Program-made: the position numbers and the translations under genes
Shown here: in pieces, positions 45,909 to 57,275 of the stretch
Numbering within the stretch: position 1 is the stretch's first letter
Layout of the letters: each line of letters begins with the position of its first letter
Notes under the pieces: model-generated
The model's database searches: none
Seen by the model: only the letters and a program-made list of their open reading frames with translations
What the model was told of the DNA's origin: nothing
Assembly: GCA_034769895.1 (NCBI GenBank)
Contig: JAWRYS010001449.1
Coordinates: 124,001 to 188,000, forward strand
DNA from: Magicicada septendecula
Lineage: Eukaryota > Arthropoda > Insecta > Hemiptera > Cicadidae
DNA: 64,000 bases
Reading direction: 5' to 3'

Positions 45909-47852
45909 TTAACATCTGAAGAAATAGCAAATAAAGTTCGAGAGTTCAGACGCCTCTATCTGAGACAAAACGGTCGTGAACTCTTCGAAGGTGAGTATAG
46001 ATTTGCCTACCATGCGGCGCAGATGAAATTTCAAACTCTTTATGCCGCTCTCCCAAAGGCCACCGAAATGAGGTGAGGAGGGCAGAATAAATGACCATGA
46101 TATCCCCTGAGAGGACGTGAATGACTTGATCGATGAGATGGCATCCTTGTTATGCCAAAAGTTGTAGATATCATGTAAGATAGCGCGGGCCTTCCTAAAG
46201 TTTGTGCCATTGTCGGAGTATAATTGACTGGGTATGCCCCTACGGGCCATGAAACGACGTAGTGCGGCTATAAACGCACTGGCCGTAAGGTCAGAAACCA
46301 ATTCCATGTGAATAGCCCTAGTCGCTAAGCAAATAAACAAAGATACGTATGCCTTAGAAAGAGTTCTAGACTTCTGCCCGCCATGACGAATCATGAAGGG
46401 ACCACCATAATCAACCGCGCAAAATAGAAACGGCCTTGAAGGAGTGACTCTAGGTGATGGTAAAATACCAAGCCTCTGTACCTGCTGTTTGGCACTAAAC
46501 CTGATACACCTTACACATTTTCGAATGATGGAGCGAATGACTAACCTGGCATTAACAATCCACCAACGTTGACGCAGTGAATGATGCATGAGTTGAGCAC
46601 CAGCGTGAAGTAAACGAATGTGTTCACGTTCAATGATAAGGCGTGTAATATGCGCCGATGGGGGTAATACAATAAGATGTTTAGAGTCGTAAGGTAATTG
46701 GGAATGCTGTAATCGTCCGCCTACGCTTATCACTCCAGAATCATCAAGAAATGGGTCGAGAGAAGCCAACTTACTCCTAATGGAAACAGAAGATCCGTTA
46801 CGAAGACAGTTAATTTCGGCTGTGAAGTGGATCGACTGAGATTGTTTTATGAAGAAATTGAGAGCCTGATGAATTTCTACAAGGGTAAGATCGCCCGTAC
46901 ATTTGTCAGCACTTGAGTGTCCAATATTTCTGATGAACTGAAAACAGTAAGCGTATACGCGCGTTAGACGATGCAACGAGGAAAAGTCCAAAGAGAGGTC
47001 GACAGCCAGGGTAGACATTAGAGAAAGGTTATGGGTATGTTTCTCTTCCGCAGTGACTTCAGAAGACGACGGAGTGGACGGTACGAAGGATGGAAAGGGA
47101 TTAGACTCTGACGATTGAAACAGACAGCTGGGACCATGCCACCAAAGCGAGCAATCGCGCAAAACGTCAGGGAGACACCCCCTTGAGATAATATCAGCAG
47201 GATTGTGTTGTGAATTGATGTGATGCCAAGTATAAGTTTGCGTAAGACGCTGAATTTCAGCAACCCGATTAGCGACGTATGTTTTCCACCGCGTAGACTG
47301 GGCATGAATCCAGTAAAGAGCCACCATAGAGTCAGAATACAAATGTACATTATCAATAAACGAATAAAGAGCAGGAATGACCTTAGATACGAGTCGCGAT
47401 AACAACAAGCAAGCGCAGAGTTCGATGCGAGGTAATGACACCTGTCGCAAGGGAGCCACGCGAGATTTGGAACACAAGAGACGACAGGAGGCAGAAGAAT
47501 CTTGATAAATGACTCTGACATAAATACAACAGCCAAACCCCCTTTCAGAAGCATCCGAAAAACCATGCAATTCAACTGTAGTTGCCTCACGCTTGCAACG
47601 AATAGACGGTGGGACCACAATTTTGCCAATCAGACCCAATTTGTCACACAAAGAATGCCAATCCGAACATGATTGGTCGGAGATCGGTTCATCCCAACCA
47701 AGCTTGCAAAGCCAAAGTCGCTGCATAAAATGTTTGTACAAAAAGACAACTGGACCGATTAAACCAAGAGGATCGTAAATTCCAGCAATAATCGAAAGAA
47801 TTTTTCTTTTGGAAATGCTTGAGTCAACGGGGAATGAATTGATGTCGAACAA
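45909..47852 (-). pseudogene. pol: BEL RT tail, RNase H and integrase core (647 open codons)
   Basis: The longest surviving piece of the BEL polyprotein. The RT connection (YDPLGLIGPVVFLYKHFMQ) leads into RNase H (ELHGFSDASERG, LPRIELCACLLLSRL, LYSDSMVALYWIH), then an H-x-C2-type zinc-binding region (HAGAQLMHHSLRQRWWI...CVRC), then the integrase core with D in AVDYGGPF, D in YSDNGTNF and E in GGLWESGIKS. The catalytic triad is therefore visible. It ends in a run of out-of-frame residues after QIEA, where a base is missing. The start Met at 47852 is internal to the polyprotein, not a true start. Confidence 0.88.
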
Positions 47853-47884
47853 AAATGAATCGGCAGTATTGTTCCAAAGAATGC

Positions 47885-48968
47885 CTAGTTTTGTTCCACA
47901 TTGTCCTGTTTGTTTAGTGGGCGCAAAAAATTGGCATGATTTGCGACCACTGTGGGTTCATTTGATGCCCATTTGTGCAACGTGAAACCATATTGACTTA
48001 GTAACGCACCTAGATCGGATTTCAGCTTGGTCAGATCAGGGATGGTGTCCGAACCGGTAAGCAGATCGTCGACATAAAAATCGTTTGTTATAGCTAAGGC
48101 CGCTTGAGGAAAGGAAGCCTGATTGTTCCTACCAATTTGTACAAGACAGCAAATGGCCAAAAACGAAGCACTAGCCGTGCCGTAGGTTACCGTTCGCAGT
48201 GCAAAATGTTTAAATGGTTCGAGAGGAGAATCACGCCACAATGCGTTGATAGTGACAATCCCCTTCAGCCATGCGAATTTGTCAATACATCTTCTCGATG
48301 TCGGCAATGAGAACATACTTATGTATGCGGAAACGCAAAAGAAAAGGTCTTGTTGAACATTTGGGCGTACTAACAATATGTCATTTAGAGAAAGGCCATT
48401 GGTAGTCTTGGACGAACCATAAAAAACGACGCGGTTTTGTGGTAAAGCTAGACTGTTTAAATACGGCATGGTGAGGCAGGTAGTAAATATTTGACGCTCC
48501 TGAGTTGATAGCGCCATCATCGATGAGTGTCATGTGCCCAAGATCCTTATTTTCTTTGATAAAGTCCGTGTAGTCACGAGCGAGCTTAGCATCTCGCCTA
48601 AATTGACGCTTTAAGCTTAAGAATCTTGGTTCAGCACTAGTGTAAGATTCCCCCAAGTGGAGACTATCGGGCTTAAATGGAAGTGAAACGACAAATCTAC
48701 CCTCGTGGTTGTGCTGGGTAGAGCGCACGAAATGCTCTTCACAGGCTGACTCGTTATCAGGGGTGTTGTCAGGGATAGTTTCTGCTTCCCAGAATCTTTC
48801 GAGAGATTGCAGAATTTGACTGTCGTTCCTCGCTAGGAACGAAACAGCAGGACCCTCGTTGCGGCAGTGTTTGGGCAAGTTGTCAGCCAAAATGTAGCCC
48901 AGCTTTGTTTCCTGAATGATGGGAAAATTAGGGCCGCGTATGTATTTATTAGTTAAGATCAAGTACAT
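47885..48968 (-). pseudogene. pol: BEL reverse transcriptase, broken by frameshifts
   Basis: The frame from 48968 holds the region before and into RT (LGYILADNLPKHC, EPRFLSLKRQF, GHMTLIDDG, YYLPHHAVFK) and runs out of frame at about 48390. The frame from 48520 holds NGLSLNDILLVRPNVQQDLF, the TVTYGTASASF motif and the YVDD box (DFYVDDLLTG). The motif A stretch (ADIEKMY) is seen only in a third frame near 48290-48310, so at least two indels lie between 48280 and 48420. In the FDAS-type motif the Asp is replaced (VVFYGSS). This RT is dead. Confidence 0.88.
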
Positions 48969-49238
48969 ATAAAATTGTGCCCCTAACAGTATGTCGATTT
49001 GCGACGATATATTAAAATCTGGGTCAGCCAGGAAAATCTTGTTCGGAATGTGGAACTGATTGATATCAAACGAATTTGCAGGCAGATTGTGAGTTAACGT
49101 AGATAAGATGGCACATTTCGCCTCGAAGCTATATCTTTGATAGCGAGAAATAATGCGTATAGGCGCAATATCAGTTGCGTAACACGCTGTATTGATTATG
49201 CCTGTGATTGGTATGTTAGATTTAGTTAATTTGAGCTG

Positions 49239-49625
49239 TTATTTCTTTGCAAATGATTTTGTACAAAAATTTATTTGTGAACCGGCGTCTAGAAGAACTC
49301 TAGCCCTATGTCTGTTGCCAGCCTGGTCAATGACAGATGCAACTGCTGTGGATAAGAGAACATTATTCTTGCATTGTAATTTAAGCGAGCAGTAATTGCT
49401 GCTGGCAGCTATTGAGTTCGGCACGTAATTTGTGTGCAACAATGTGTGGTGTCGTTTTGAACAGATTTTACACACCTGCTTATTCTTACAGCTAGTTATA
49501 AGATGATCTGATCTAAGGCAATTGCTACAACATTTATGATTTGAAACAAATTGTCCCCGCTCAGCAGTGCTTAATGTACGAAATTTATTACATATGTAAA
49601 GCGGGTGATTGGATTTACAACACAC
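49239..49625 (-). pseudogene. BEL zinc knuckles and retropepsin
   Basis: Two Cys/His clusters (CCSNCLRSDHLITSC and CKICSKRHHTLLH) precede an aspartic protease motif, LLDAGSQINF, as in BEL/Pao Gag-Pro (DUF1758-type). The frame is open for 128 codons and closes at 49239. The stretch 48969-49238 continues the protease domain in broken frames. Confidence 0.85.
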
Positions 49626-49629
49626 GCAT

Positions 49630-50683
49630 GAATAATAGTTTGCCGCTGAGTGATAGCTCTTAAATGTAGTGCTGCCAGCAGTGTTTCTTGAGTTACATTT
49701 ATCATATTTATTGTTAGGTCTTACATTAAGTTTGTTGAGTTGCTGTCCGGGTTCGATAGGCAGTGTATTTTCTAACAGCTGTCTACGTGAGTTTAAAAAA
49801 TGCGTGAAATCTTGAAAGCTAGGTAAATTGTCAGGGTCTATTAACTCCTTCTATAGTTTGAAAGTAATAGGGTCGAGTTTAGTGGATAAATTCAAATGAA
49901 TTCACTGACAGCTTCATTGCTGCCAGTGAATTAACGGAAGACGTTATTGTGTTAGTGAACTCTGCCAAACTTTGGACCGAGTCCTTTATTGTCGACTTGA
50001 CTTGAAGTAAGTTTTGCACATAGTATTTAGCTAGTATGAATTTGTTGTCATACCTTTCGGACAGCAAACTCAACGCTATTGGACAATTTTCTTTACAGAT
50101 AGGTAATGACTTAATTAAATCTAAAGGTTCACACTTCAAAGAAGAATGTAAATAATGTAATTTTTGCACTGGTGTTAAATCGGATCTTGAATGCTAGGTC
50201 TGTAAAAATTGAGTAAAAATGTTGCCATTCCAATATGTTGCCTGAGGAGCAGGGCAAACTTATTGGTTTTAATTGCATGTGCGTCGATAATACGGGAGGT
50301 ACAGTCTGAGCATTAAATGTATCAAGTAATTGCAAAATGTTTGCTTCAGTCGAATATAACATTTCTTCGACCTCAACTCGGTCTTCTTGAGCAGTGCTCG
50401 TGTCTTTACTAATGAGTTCTATTTCAGACTGCACCTCGTCGTATTTCGAGGCCAAGCTTTTGAGACTTTCCAGCCTTACAGTTAAAAAATGTTTTGTATT
50501 TAAAATTACATCAAAGTTATTTACAGCAGATTGTATCCGCAGTATTGCGGACTTTAAGCCGCCTCTCTTTCTGGTCAACACTTTGAGGCCTTCTTCAGCC
50601 ATTGTACGCACCTTGTTACACTGTTGTTGATGATACCTTGTTGGCGATGTCCTGTAGCGTCGACGCCTTGGTGAAGATGGCAA
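49630..50683 (-). pseudogene. gag: BEL gag (DUF1759-type), frameshifted
   Basis: The Gag start is at or near the Met at 50683 or the internal Met at 50602 (MAEEGLKVLTRKRGG). The coiled coil with CDEVQSEIEL-like spacing is followed by the DUF1759 signature LPCSSGNILEWQHFYSIFTDL. The frame then changes near 50150-50170 and goes on as the LHYLHSSLKCEPLDLIKSLPI piece (50169-49879). It changes again before the zinc knuckles. The Gag is not intact. Confidence 0.8.
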
Positions 50684-50895
50684 ACACAGCTCGTAGAGAT
50701 GACCGCCTTGAGTAAAGCACTGTAGCTAGCAGGTTCTTGCTAAGATGTTATCAGAAGGCTCCAAGATGACGAGCGAAATGCTGATGAAAATCACGCCACG
50801 GTCGTATCAGCTGATGTGCTAATTCGCCCGTGATGGCCAGAAATAGTGGCAGAAAAATATTAAATGGAAAATCCAGGTCCGGAGTGACCAAAAAA
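50684..50895 (-). promoter_or_regulatory. BEL leader with candidate primer-binding site
   Basis: On the minus strand the 5' LTR is followed by five T residues and then TGGTCACTCCGGAC (50877-50890). This starts with the TGG that pairs with tRNA CCA and so is the likely primer-binding site. I cannot name the tRNA. The remaining leader of about 190 nt runs to the gag start. Confidence 0.55.
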
Positions 50896-51435
50896 TGTTG
50901 AGTATCAGGCCCAAGTGGGCTAAAATGTTTAGTGACGTGAATGATCCAACAAATGGTGAATCCGGTCGGCATGTACCAAAAACGTTTTGTAAAGAATATA
51001 GCTTGTAATGCGTGCATTAATTCAGTAGGTATAAGAAATGATGAAAATTGTGGACTGTATCAAATTCATTTTAATGGAAGTTCCAATGTTACATTACATG
51101 ATTAAAGTTATTGAAATAAGGTTGGCTAATGAGCGTGTTGTCTAAAGAAGATATTAAATTTTTAAATTGAAGTAATAGCGGGCCTAGTTGGCCATGAGTG
51201 AAATGTGCCGGCCTAAGGCCTACATTAAATGTCGACAAGAATGAATGACAGCTGGGCGGACCGACCGCCGCGAGCGTATTAAATGTCGACAAGAATGAAT
51301 GACAGCAAGACAGCTGGGCAGACCGACCGCCGCGAGCGTTTGAGATGAACTGTACAAAGTTTCAACATGAATACTCGGACAAAGCAGTAAGCAGATTAGC
51401 CAACCTACAAAGTGAAATTATCACGCTACCGTACA
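50896..51435 (-). repeat. Right (5') LTR of the BEL element
   Basis: 540 bp, nearly identical to the left LTR. It is shorter mainly because of the loss of AGCAAGACAGCTG-type sequence within the first copy of the internal duplication near 51247. Confidence 0.92.
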
Positions 51436-52444
51436 GCTGCTATCACCTTGTTTGCATGGGAACAAACAAAAAGGTGATAGACCCGTCTTAAGGTTGTAAC
51501 TATGTAGTCAGGTATTATGATATCTGAATTTTAAAATTGTAAGGCTGAAGCAAGGACAGGAGATGCCAAAATTCCTCCCTTAACTTCAGTCCTTGTGGAA
51601 GCAACTGGGCGCTACAGTCCAGGGGGGCCATAGTATGTGTGGAAGGAGGTTACTATATTGATAGTAACGTTTTAATGAATATTCAATATATTATGTTAAT
51701 GATGTTGATCAGAGGAGATAATTAGATGATTTGGTATTGACGTAGGAAGTATTAGGATAATGAAAGATGATTAATAATTTTCAAGTAGATAGATTGTTCT
51801 GAAGTAGTAAACTTGTGTTTTGTTCTATATACGAATTATATTAATGAGTTGTTTAGTTTATTCTCTTAAACTTAATTAATTGTTTAAAATATTATTGCAT
51901 TGGTGTAAGGATTTATACTTCTTCTTGTAAAATGGGAAAGAATTAATTATTATCGATTGGAATCAAAAATTTTATAAAAATTTGGGAGTGAAATAAGAGA
52001 ATGAAACGTCTCTATACTGAATCTTGTATTCATATATGTGTTAGTAGTTAAGGAAGAAACCAGTGCTTCTTAACGCGGACCAGCGCACAGCTAAGGGGAA
52101 ACAGATCAGTTAGGGATATGGTATTATACAAGGCCACAATTTGATTTTTTTATTTGATTCAGTGTCAGGTGATGCTGTGGCGGCAGTCCTGAGTTGGCCA
52201 GCGCGTCAGAGCAGGGGCGTCAAGTGCCTGACTGGCCTTGCAGTGTTGGGATCTCGAGAGAGAAGTCCAGTAAGGTCATTCAGGTGCAGTCACAATCACT
52301 GGACCAAGGGGTAAGTTAACTATATTTTTATATAAACAATACAGGGGGTTGTGGCGACATATCCTGGCTGATCCCTTTAGGAAGTATGAATGTGTCAATG
52401 AGATGTTTTATGCTTCATCAAAAAACCTCTCATTGAGGGGGTCT
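51436..52444 (+). other. Noncoding internal part of the outer element, right of the BEL insertion
   Basis: No ORF of note. It ends in ATTGAGGGGGTCT directly before the right LTR, a short G-rich tract that could act as polypurine primer for the plus-strand outer element. A pair of similar segments near 51545 and 51580 (GAAGCAAGGACAGG / CTTCAGTCCTTGTGG) can form a weak stem. Confidence 0.45.
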
Positions 52445-53566
52445 TGTAATGGTACAAATATGTCCCTATAGTGTTTTGGGTAAATAACCAATATAAATTT
52501 TATTGTGAAACCAAAGTCATACAGAAATAATGGTAAAGTTTTATTAAGTGTGTAACGACGGAGTAAGCCGTGCAGACATTGTGTCAAGGTCAATGGTGTA
52601 CGTGTGAAAACAACTCAATTTTGCCAAACGAACTCGTCAACAAGCCGCTCCTATAAAGACGTCACATAAAGAATGCCGCACATAATTGCTACGCCTTAAT
52701 ATTTGAGACGTCATAACCGAACACAATAAGATTGGTGACGTGACAACCCTTTCCACATCAGAAATGAACGCAATACGTTCGGCCCCAGTCTACAACCATC
52801 GCTCGTGCAAGTGGCACGTTACGTAAATTGCTGGCCAGCAAAGTAACAAACATGTGGATTTTAATATATTTTGATATTTAAAAGTATTGTAAATACAAAA
52901 GTAGAGGCAGTGAGTGAAGTTGGTAAAAATCTAACAGTTCGGCCATAAAAATGAGAACAACGAGCGACAGCAAACCGTAAACCACGAGGTGAATTTATCC
53001 GCAACACCAGGAAAGTAGACATTATATATCCAACTATTTAAAATAATGGTTTTCAAATAAAATACTAAATTTTGAGCTCGATAAATAAAATGTACCGTAG
53101 AAAATAGTATGTGTGAGTGTGCGTAGGTACCTATCTTAATAACATAAAAGCATTGGTTTACATTAAGTGAAAATAGTAGTAATTTTCTGTATTCATTTTA
53201 ATGTGTAACAAGGGTAATTTAAATTCTAAATATATATTATGTAAATATACCCTGAATAAAGTTTGATGTAAGGAGAAGGTATAGCATCCATGTTGGAATC
53301 TGTAGAAGGAGGAGTACATTTTGTTTTGTTATCAATATAGAATGCTCAGATAATTAATAAATACGAGTTTAAAACTACTAATGAAATTAAAGTCTATTAT
53401 TTCACTGCAAACATTTTGTTTCTCTACTCGTCTAAACGAACAGCTGGACCCTCGTAAATATATTTTGTTGGTTGGTACAATACAACATGGCGGCTGCCCG
53501 AGCAGAAAGTGTAAACACAGTGTAAAGTAGTAAAATTTTATAAAGTAAAAAGTATTTAGCATAACA
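52445..53566 (+). repeat. Right (3') LTR of the outer element
   Basis: 1122 bp, colinear with 39249-40373, with TG...CA ends followed by the ATAT target duplication. Confidence 0.9.
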
Positions 53567-55593
53567 ATATTATAAAATAGTAATTAGTACATAAAAGTTT
53601 TACTGTTGGTACGAATATTCCTGTCTACGGCGGTTGATGTCCTGTGCTTCCATCTCCAGATCCGTTGAGTAGAGGTAGATTCTCTCCCAGCTTGTTTGAA
53701 TACAGGATTATTTGGATGAATCATAGTGTGGTTCACTTTCGTAGTGATGGCTTGATTAACACTTTTTTAATCACTTAACTTTAACTAAGTCTATCCGGCT
53801 TCTTCCGATAATTACATTTGTATATGTACTGTTCACTAGTTTACAATGATTAGTCTCGTTACGTGAGTTTACAGTTCGCAAACGACTTATTCCATTTCAA
53901 TAGTTTATATCGCTAGTAACACATAAGATCCGATTTTGTTTTTACGAGTTATAAACTAATAAAACTCTAGTTCTCACTCTTTCGATATTTAACTACGTTA
54001 CACAAATTGTTCATTCATTTTGTCTCTACGAAAATTTGGAATAGCTTTCTAAATTTTCACAAACTATTTACTTATGTTGACTTTACAGAAACTTTAAGTA
54101 AACTCTCTGAACTTTCATCGTAGACTCCCGAAAAACTTTACAACAGACTCAACGAATTTTTAAGTAAAGACTCTTTGAATTTTAAGTAAAGACTCCTTGA
54201 TCGCGCCTCAGTTCATTGTATATATTCAATACACATAATTCCCCACTAGTTTCCTACATTTCACTTTGCTCCTTTTTAATTGGTCCTTCTTTCTTTTCTT
54301 CTAGGAAAATTATGCTAAGTCAATTTATTAGAAGACTTATAACATTTAATTTTATGCTTAACCGTGATAACTCACCTTACTATTCAGCTCCAGAGTTCGT
54401 CACATGAACGGCGTAATACAAGTGAGGTTTCAAGGTTATATTAGTAACATACTCGATTTGCATGGTGTAAAACAACTAAAACTTTATTTCATCATCTATA
54501 CTTTTTTAAATGCACGAATTATTCATCTTTCTCTCGAAATTGACATATTACTGCTTTCTCTATCTATTAATAACACAAACATTTATTTCGACATAGTAGG
54601 CTTATTCTAATATAATTATTAATTAACAAAGGCGACCCAGCTTGCCATACACACTCTTTCATTCAAATTTCCCTCCCCATTATTTTATAGCGCTCTTTTA
54701 ATTTAAATGAATTAACTCAGGAACTTAGTAATCGGTTACTTAACTTTCGGCGTCACTCACGTCGCCGCGTGCTGCACTAGTTATATGTCCGAATGTTTCG
54801 TTAGTTCGATACACTTTAAAATTTTTCTCCTTCACTTCACTGGCTCATTCTGAGATATCGGTTCATTTTTTAAGGACTGTTTGACACTTTTTTACAGAAA
54901 AATTAATTTTGTTGTGCGCGACTTCTTTGTGCTCCCGGCCGGGAAGCGGAGTTATTCGAACTGAGATAGAGCATTACCAACCAAACTCCCACCACGTCGG
55001 GTTGGTGGACAGGAAACCAATGCCTTGTGTTAAATTGTTCATCAACTTACACCAAGTACGGTGTTGTCCATGTGTGTTCGGGGTGACGATATCCCAATGC
55101 CACTAGTCACGTGACACATGTAGGAGGAGTTATCACGGACTTCCGTCCTCATCCAGACCACGTGGCGAACAAATTTTATAATTTATCCATGTTTGTTTGG
55201 CGTCGTTTCATTCTGCTTAGCGTCACTTGCGCGTATGCTGGTGTTTGCGCATACATTGTGCGTAATACAACACTGGATTGTCGGAATTTGTATTGCGTCT
55301 TACCACATACGCTTGCAAAACTATAACACTGTTCTTTGTTTGAATAAAACCGTATTGGGTATGGGACTTGGCTGCGTTGGTCATAGATATATTTGAGTAC
55401 ATTTAATAAAATTTTAAAACAAAATAAAATCCCCCTTTCCGCCCCGTTACAAAATTCACTCCTGGAAACCCGCCTACCTTTAACGCGGTTTTCTGATAGG
55501 TCATCTCCGTTCCCTCTTTATTTCTTTCTCGTGGTTCAACTCCCTCTGCCACAGTATGTCCGATTTCAGACTCGTAAATCTTTCTGGCGCTTT
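53567..55593. other. Noncoding DNA, no gene recognised
   Basis: Short local repeats occur near 54090-54205 (AAGTAAAGACTC and AACTTT variants). The small ORFs (54216-54610, 54909-55632) show no domain and lie on several frames. The stretch may include the far part of an LTR belonging to the gypsy element to its right, but no second copy is in the window to prove it. Confidence 0.4.
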
Positions 55594-56101
55594 TATATGC
55601 CATTTAGTCAACAACCCCTTAGTGTCTTCTAACGTCCAGCTGCACTGTTAATTAGTTCACACATCTCTGCTGTAGCTTTCTCGGTATTGAAATCATAATT
55701 CTCGCTCAGGCGTTTTTGTATGCCTTTCAGCCAGAACAATCCCTTAGTTTCTTCAAGCATCCAGCTGCTCTATTGATTAGTGCAATCACCTCTGCTATTG
55801 CGTTCTTGGTATTTCCTAATTGTACTTCCCTCTAGTGTTTTTCTACGCTTTTCAGCCAGAACAACCCTTAGTTTCCCTAAGGATCCAGCTGTCCTGTTGA
55901 TTAGTGCAGTCACCTCTGTCGTGGCCTTCTTAGGATTTCATTCATACTTATCTCTGGTGTTTTCTATGCCTTTCCGCCTGAACAATCCCTTGACTTTTAC
56001 AAGCTTCCAGCTGCCCTGTTAATTAGTGCATTCACCTCTGTTGTGTCCTTCTTAGGATTTCATTCAGACTTCTCTCTGGCGTCCAGCTGCACTGTTAGAT
56101 T
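55594..56101. repeat. Four-copy tandem repeat of about 125 bp
   Basis: Four diverged copies begin near 55604, 55734, 55860 and 55981. Each has a core (A)CAATCCCTTAGTTTC...CCAGCTGC...TGTT(A/G)ATTAGTGCA...CACCTCTG and ends with TATGCCTTTC. A stray CCAGCTGCACTGTTAG ends the array at about 56096. The copies are well diverged, so the array is old. Confidence 0.8.
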
Positions 56102-56944
56102 TGTGATACATCCATACACCTGCACATCGACGTTAAAGGATGTCACACTCTTTTGTACTAACTTCCTCTCCATACATCAATGTCATTTCAAGCGCGGAGA
56201 GATGGTTTCCTCTTTTTTATTTTGCGTTACATCTGTCCCCGATTTGGGTCCGTTGCGATGATCTCTTTGAATCCAAAGGATCCCAAATTTACGCCCTATA
56301 ATTACTATCTTGTGCTTAATTTTTTTTTTTAAGGTTTTGTATTAAAGGTTCTACATTCTCGCTTTCATATTTTAACCATGAATCCATTTTTTTTTTTTTT
56401 TTACAATTCACATAATTATTATTTCTATAATAACTATAATAACCTTCATTCATAAAATCTTAAATCTACTTCTGTCTAGGTTTATACATGATTTTATTTC
56501 TATATCTTGTCATAATTATTTTCAAATTATATACAATATGTATGCAGAAAATTAACTATATATTATATTTAAGAATACAAATAATAATAGTCGTAATCAT
56601 TGTACTCACTTAGTGCATTCGGTTTTATGTCAAAGACTACATAACAGTTTAGTATTAAATTGACAAAAAAAAAAATTTTTTTTTTCCATTGTGAATATAT
56701 CAATTTAAGATTATTAAGAAAATAATAATTTAACTATTATGAAACATAAAATTCTACATTCTATGAAGCTACAAATTTAATGTTAAAATTTAAATAATTA
56801 ACTCCCTCTTTTACAATAAACTAATGCATTTACTACACTTAATTATACACTATTCTATTTAAAATGCTATTAATGTACTCTCTTGTTTTCATTATTTATG
56901 TGTTAATTCCTGTAACAATAAATAAATATAATCTTAAAACCTAA
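56102..56944. other. AT-rich noncoding DNA with homopolymer runs
   Basis: Long T runs (56383-56402 and around 56680) and A runs. No coding signal. Confidence 0.5.
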
Positions 56945-57275
56945 AAGTATTATGATGAAACATAATTTTAATGTTTTATAATATTAAATATAATGAGTGT
57001 TATACAACAAACAAATTGGACACTTTAGTATAAACTATAATTTTACATGAACAAATAACTGTCAACTGTTTGACTAAAATTTTTAACTACCGAAATTACA
57101 GTTTTATAATATAACATTGCATCTCTAAGACATTTGTTACCCTTATTATAATACATGGTACATAATTCAATTATAAACTTTTATATTTCATTAATTGCTA
57201 ACTTAGTGTTGTACTTTTACAAGAAAAATTTTTTTGTTTTTTTTTTACAAATCATTTTTCTTTTTAAAAGGCATC
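56945..57275 (-). repeat. 3' end of the gypsy element, candidate LTR start at 57221
   Basis: Matches 545-860 closely. On the minus strand, TGTAAAAGTACAAC at 57221 follows an A-rich stretch. The match with the left-edge copy ends at 56945. Confidence 0.5.

Larger units (their letters stand above)
43730..51435 (-). mobile_element. BEL/Pao LTR retrotransposon, nested, frameshifted (7706 bp)
   Basis: Direct LTRs at 43730-44277 and 50896-51435 start TGTTGAGTATC and end CTACCGTACA. Flanking 5-mers GCGGC (43725-43729) and GCTGC (51436-51440) are a target duplication with one mismatch. The coding strand is minus, so the element sits head-to-head with its host. The polyprotein order is gag, zinc knuckle, protease, RT, RNase H, integrase, DUF5641-type C-terminus, as in the BEL/Pao group. 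Frameshifts break it into at least five pieces. Confidence 0.95.
39249..53566 (+). mobile_element. LTR retrotransposon with unknown ORF, host of a nested BEL element
   Basis: Direct repeats of about 1.12 kb (39249-40373 and 52445-53566) begin TGTAA and end ATAACA. A 4-bp ATAT target duplication flanks them (39245-39248 and 53567-53570). Without the 7.7-kb BEL insertion the internal part is about 4.4 kb. It carries a gag-like ORF and one long unknown ORF, both on the plus strand, and no sequence I can recognise as RT, RNase H or integrase. It therefore looks non-autonomous. The LTRs differ by scattered substitutions and small indels, so it is not a fresh insertion. Confidence 0.9.

Noticed and set aside
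54216..55632. Cluster of small plus-strand ORFs
   Set aside because: Overlapping frames, no domain, no conserved copy and typical chance lengths.
55594..56101. CRISPR array
   Set aside because: Repeats are about 125 bp, diverged and directly adjacent, with no unique spacers. The host is eukaryotic.
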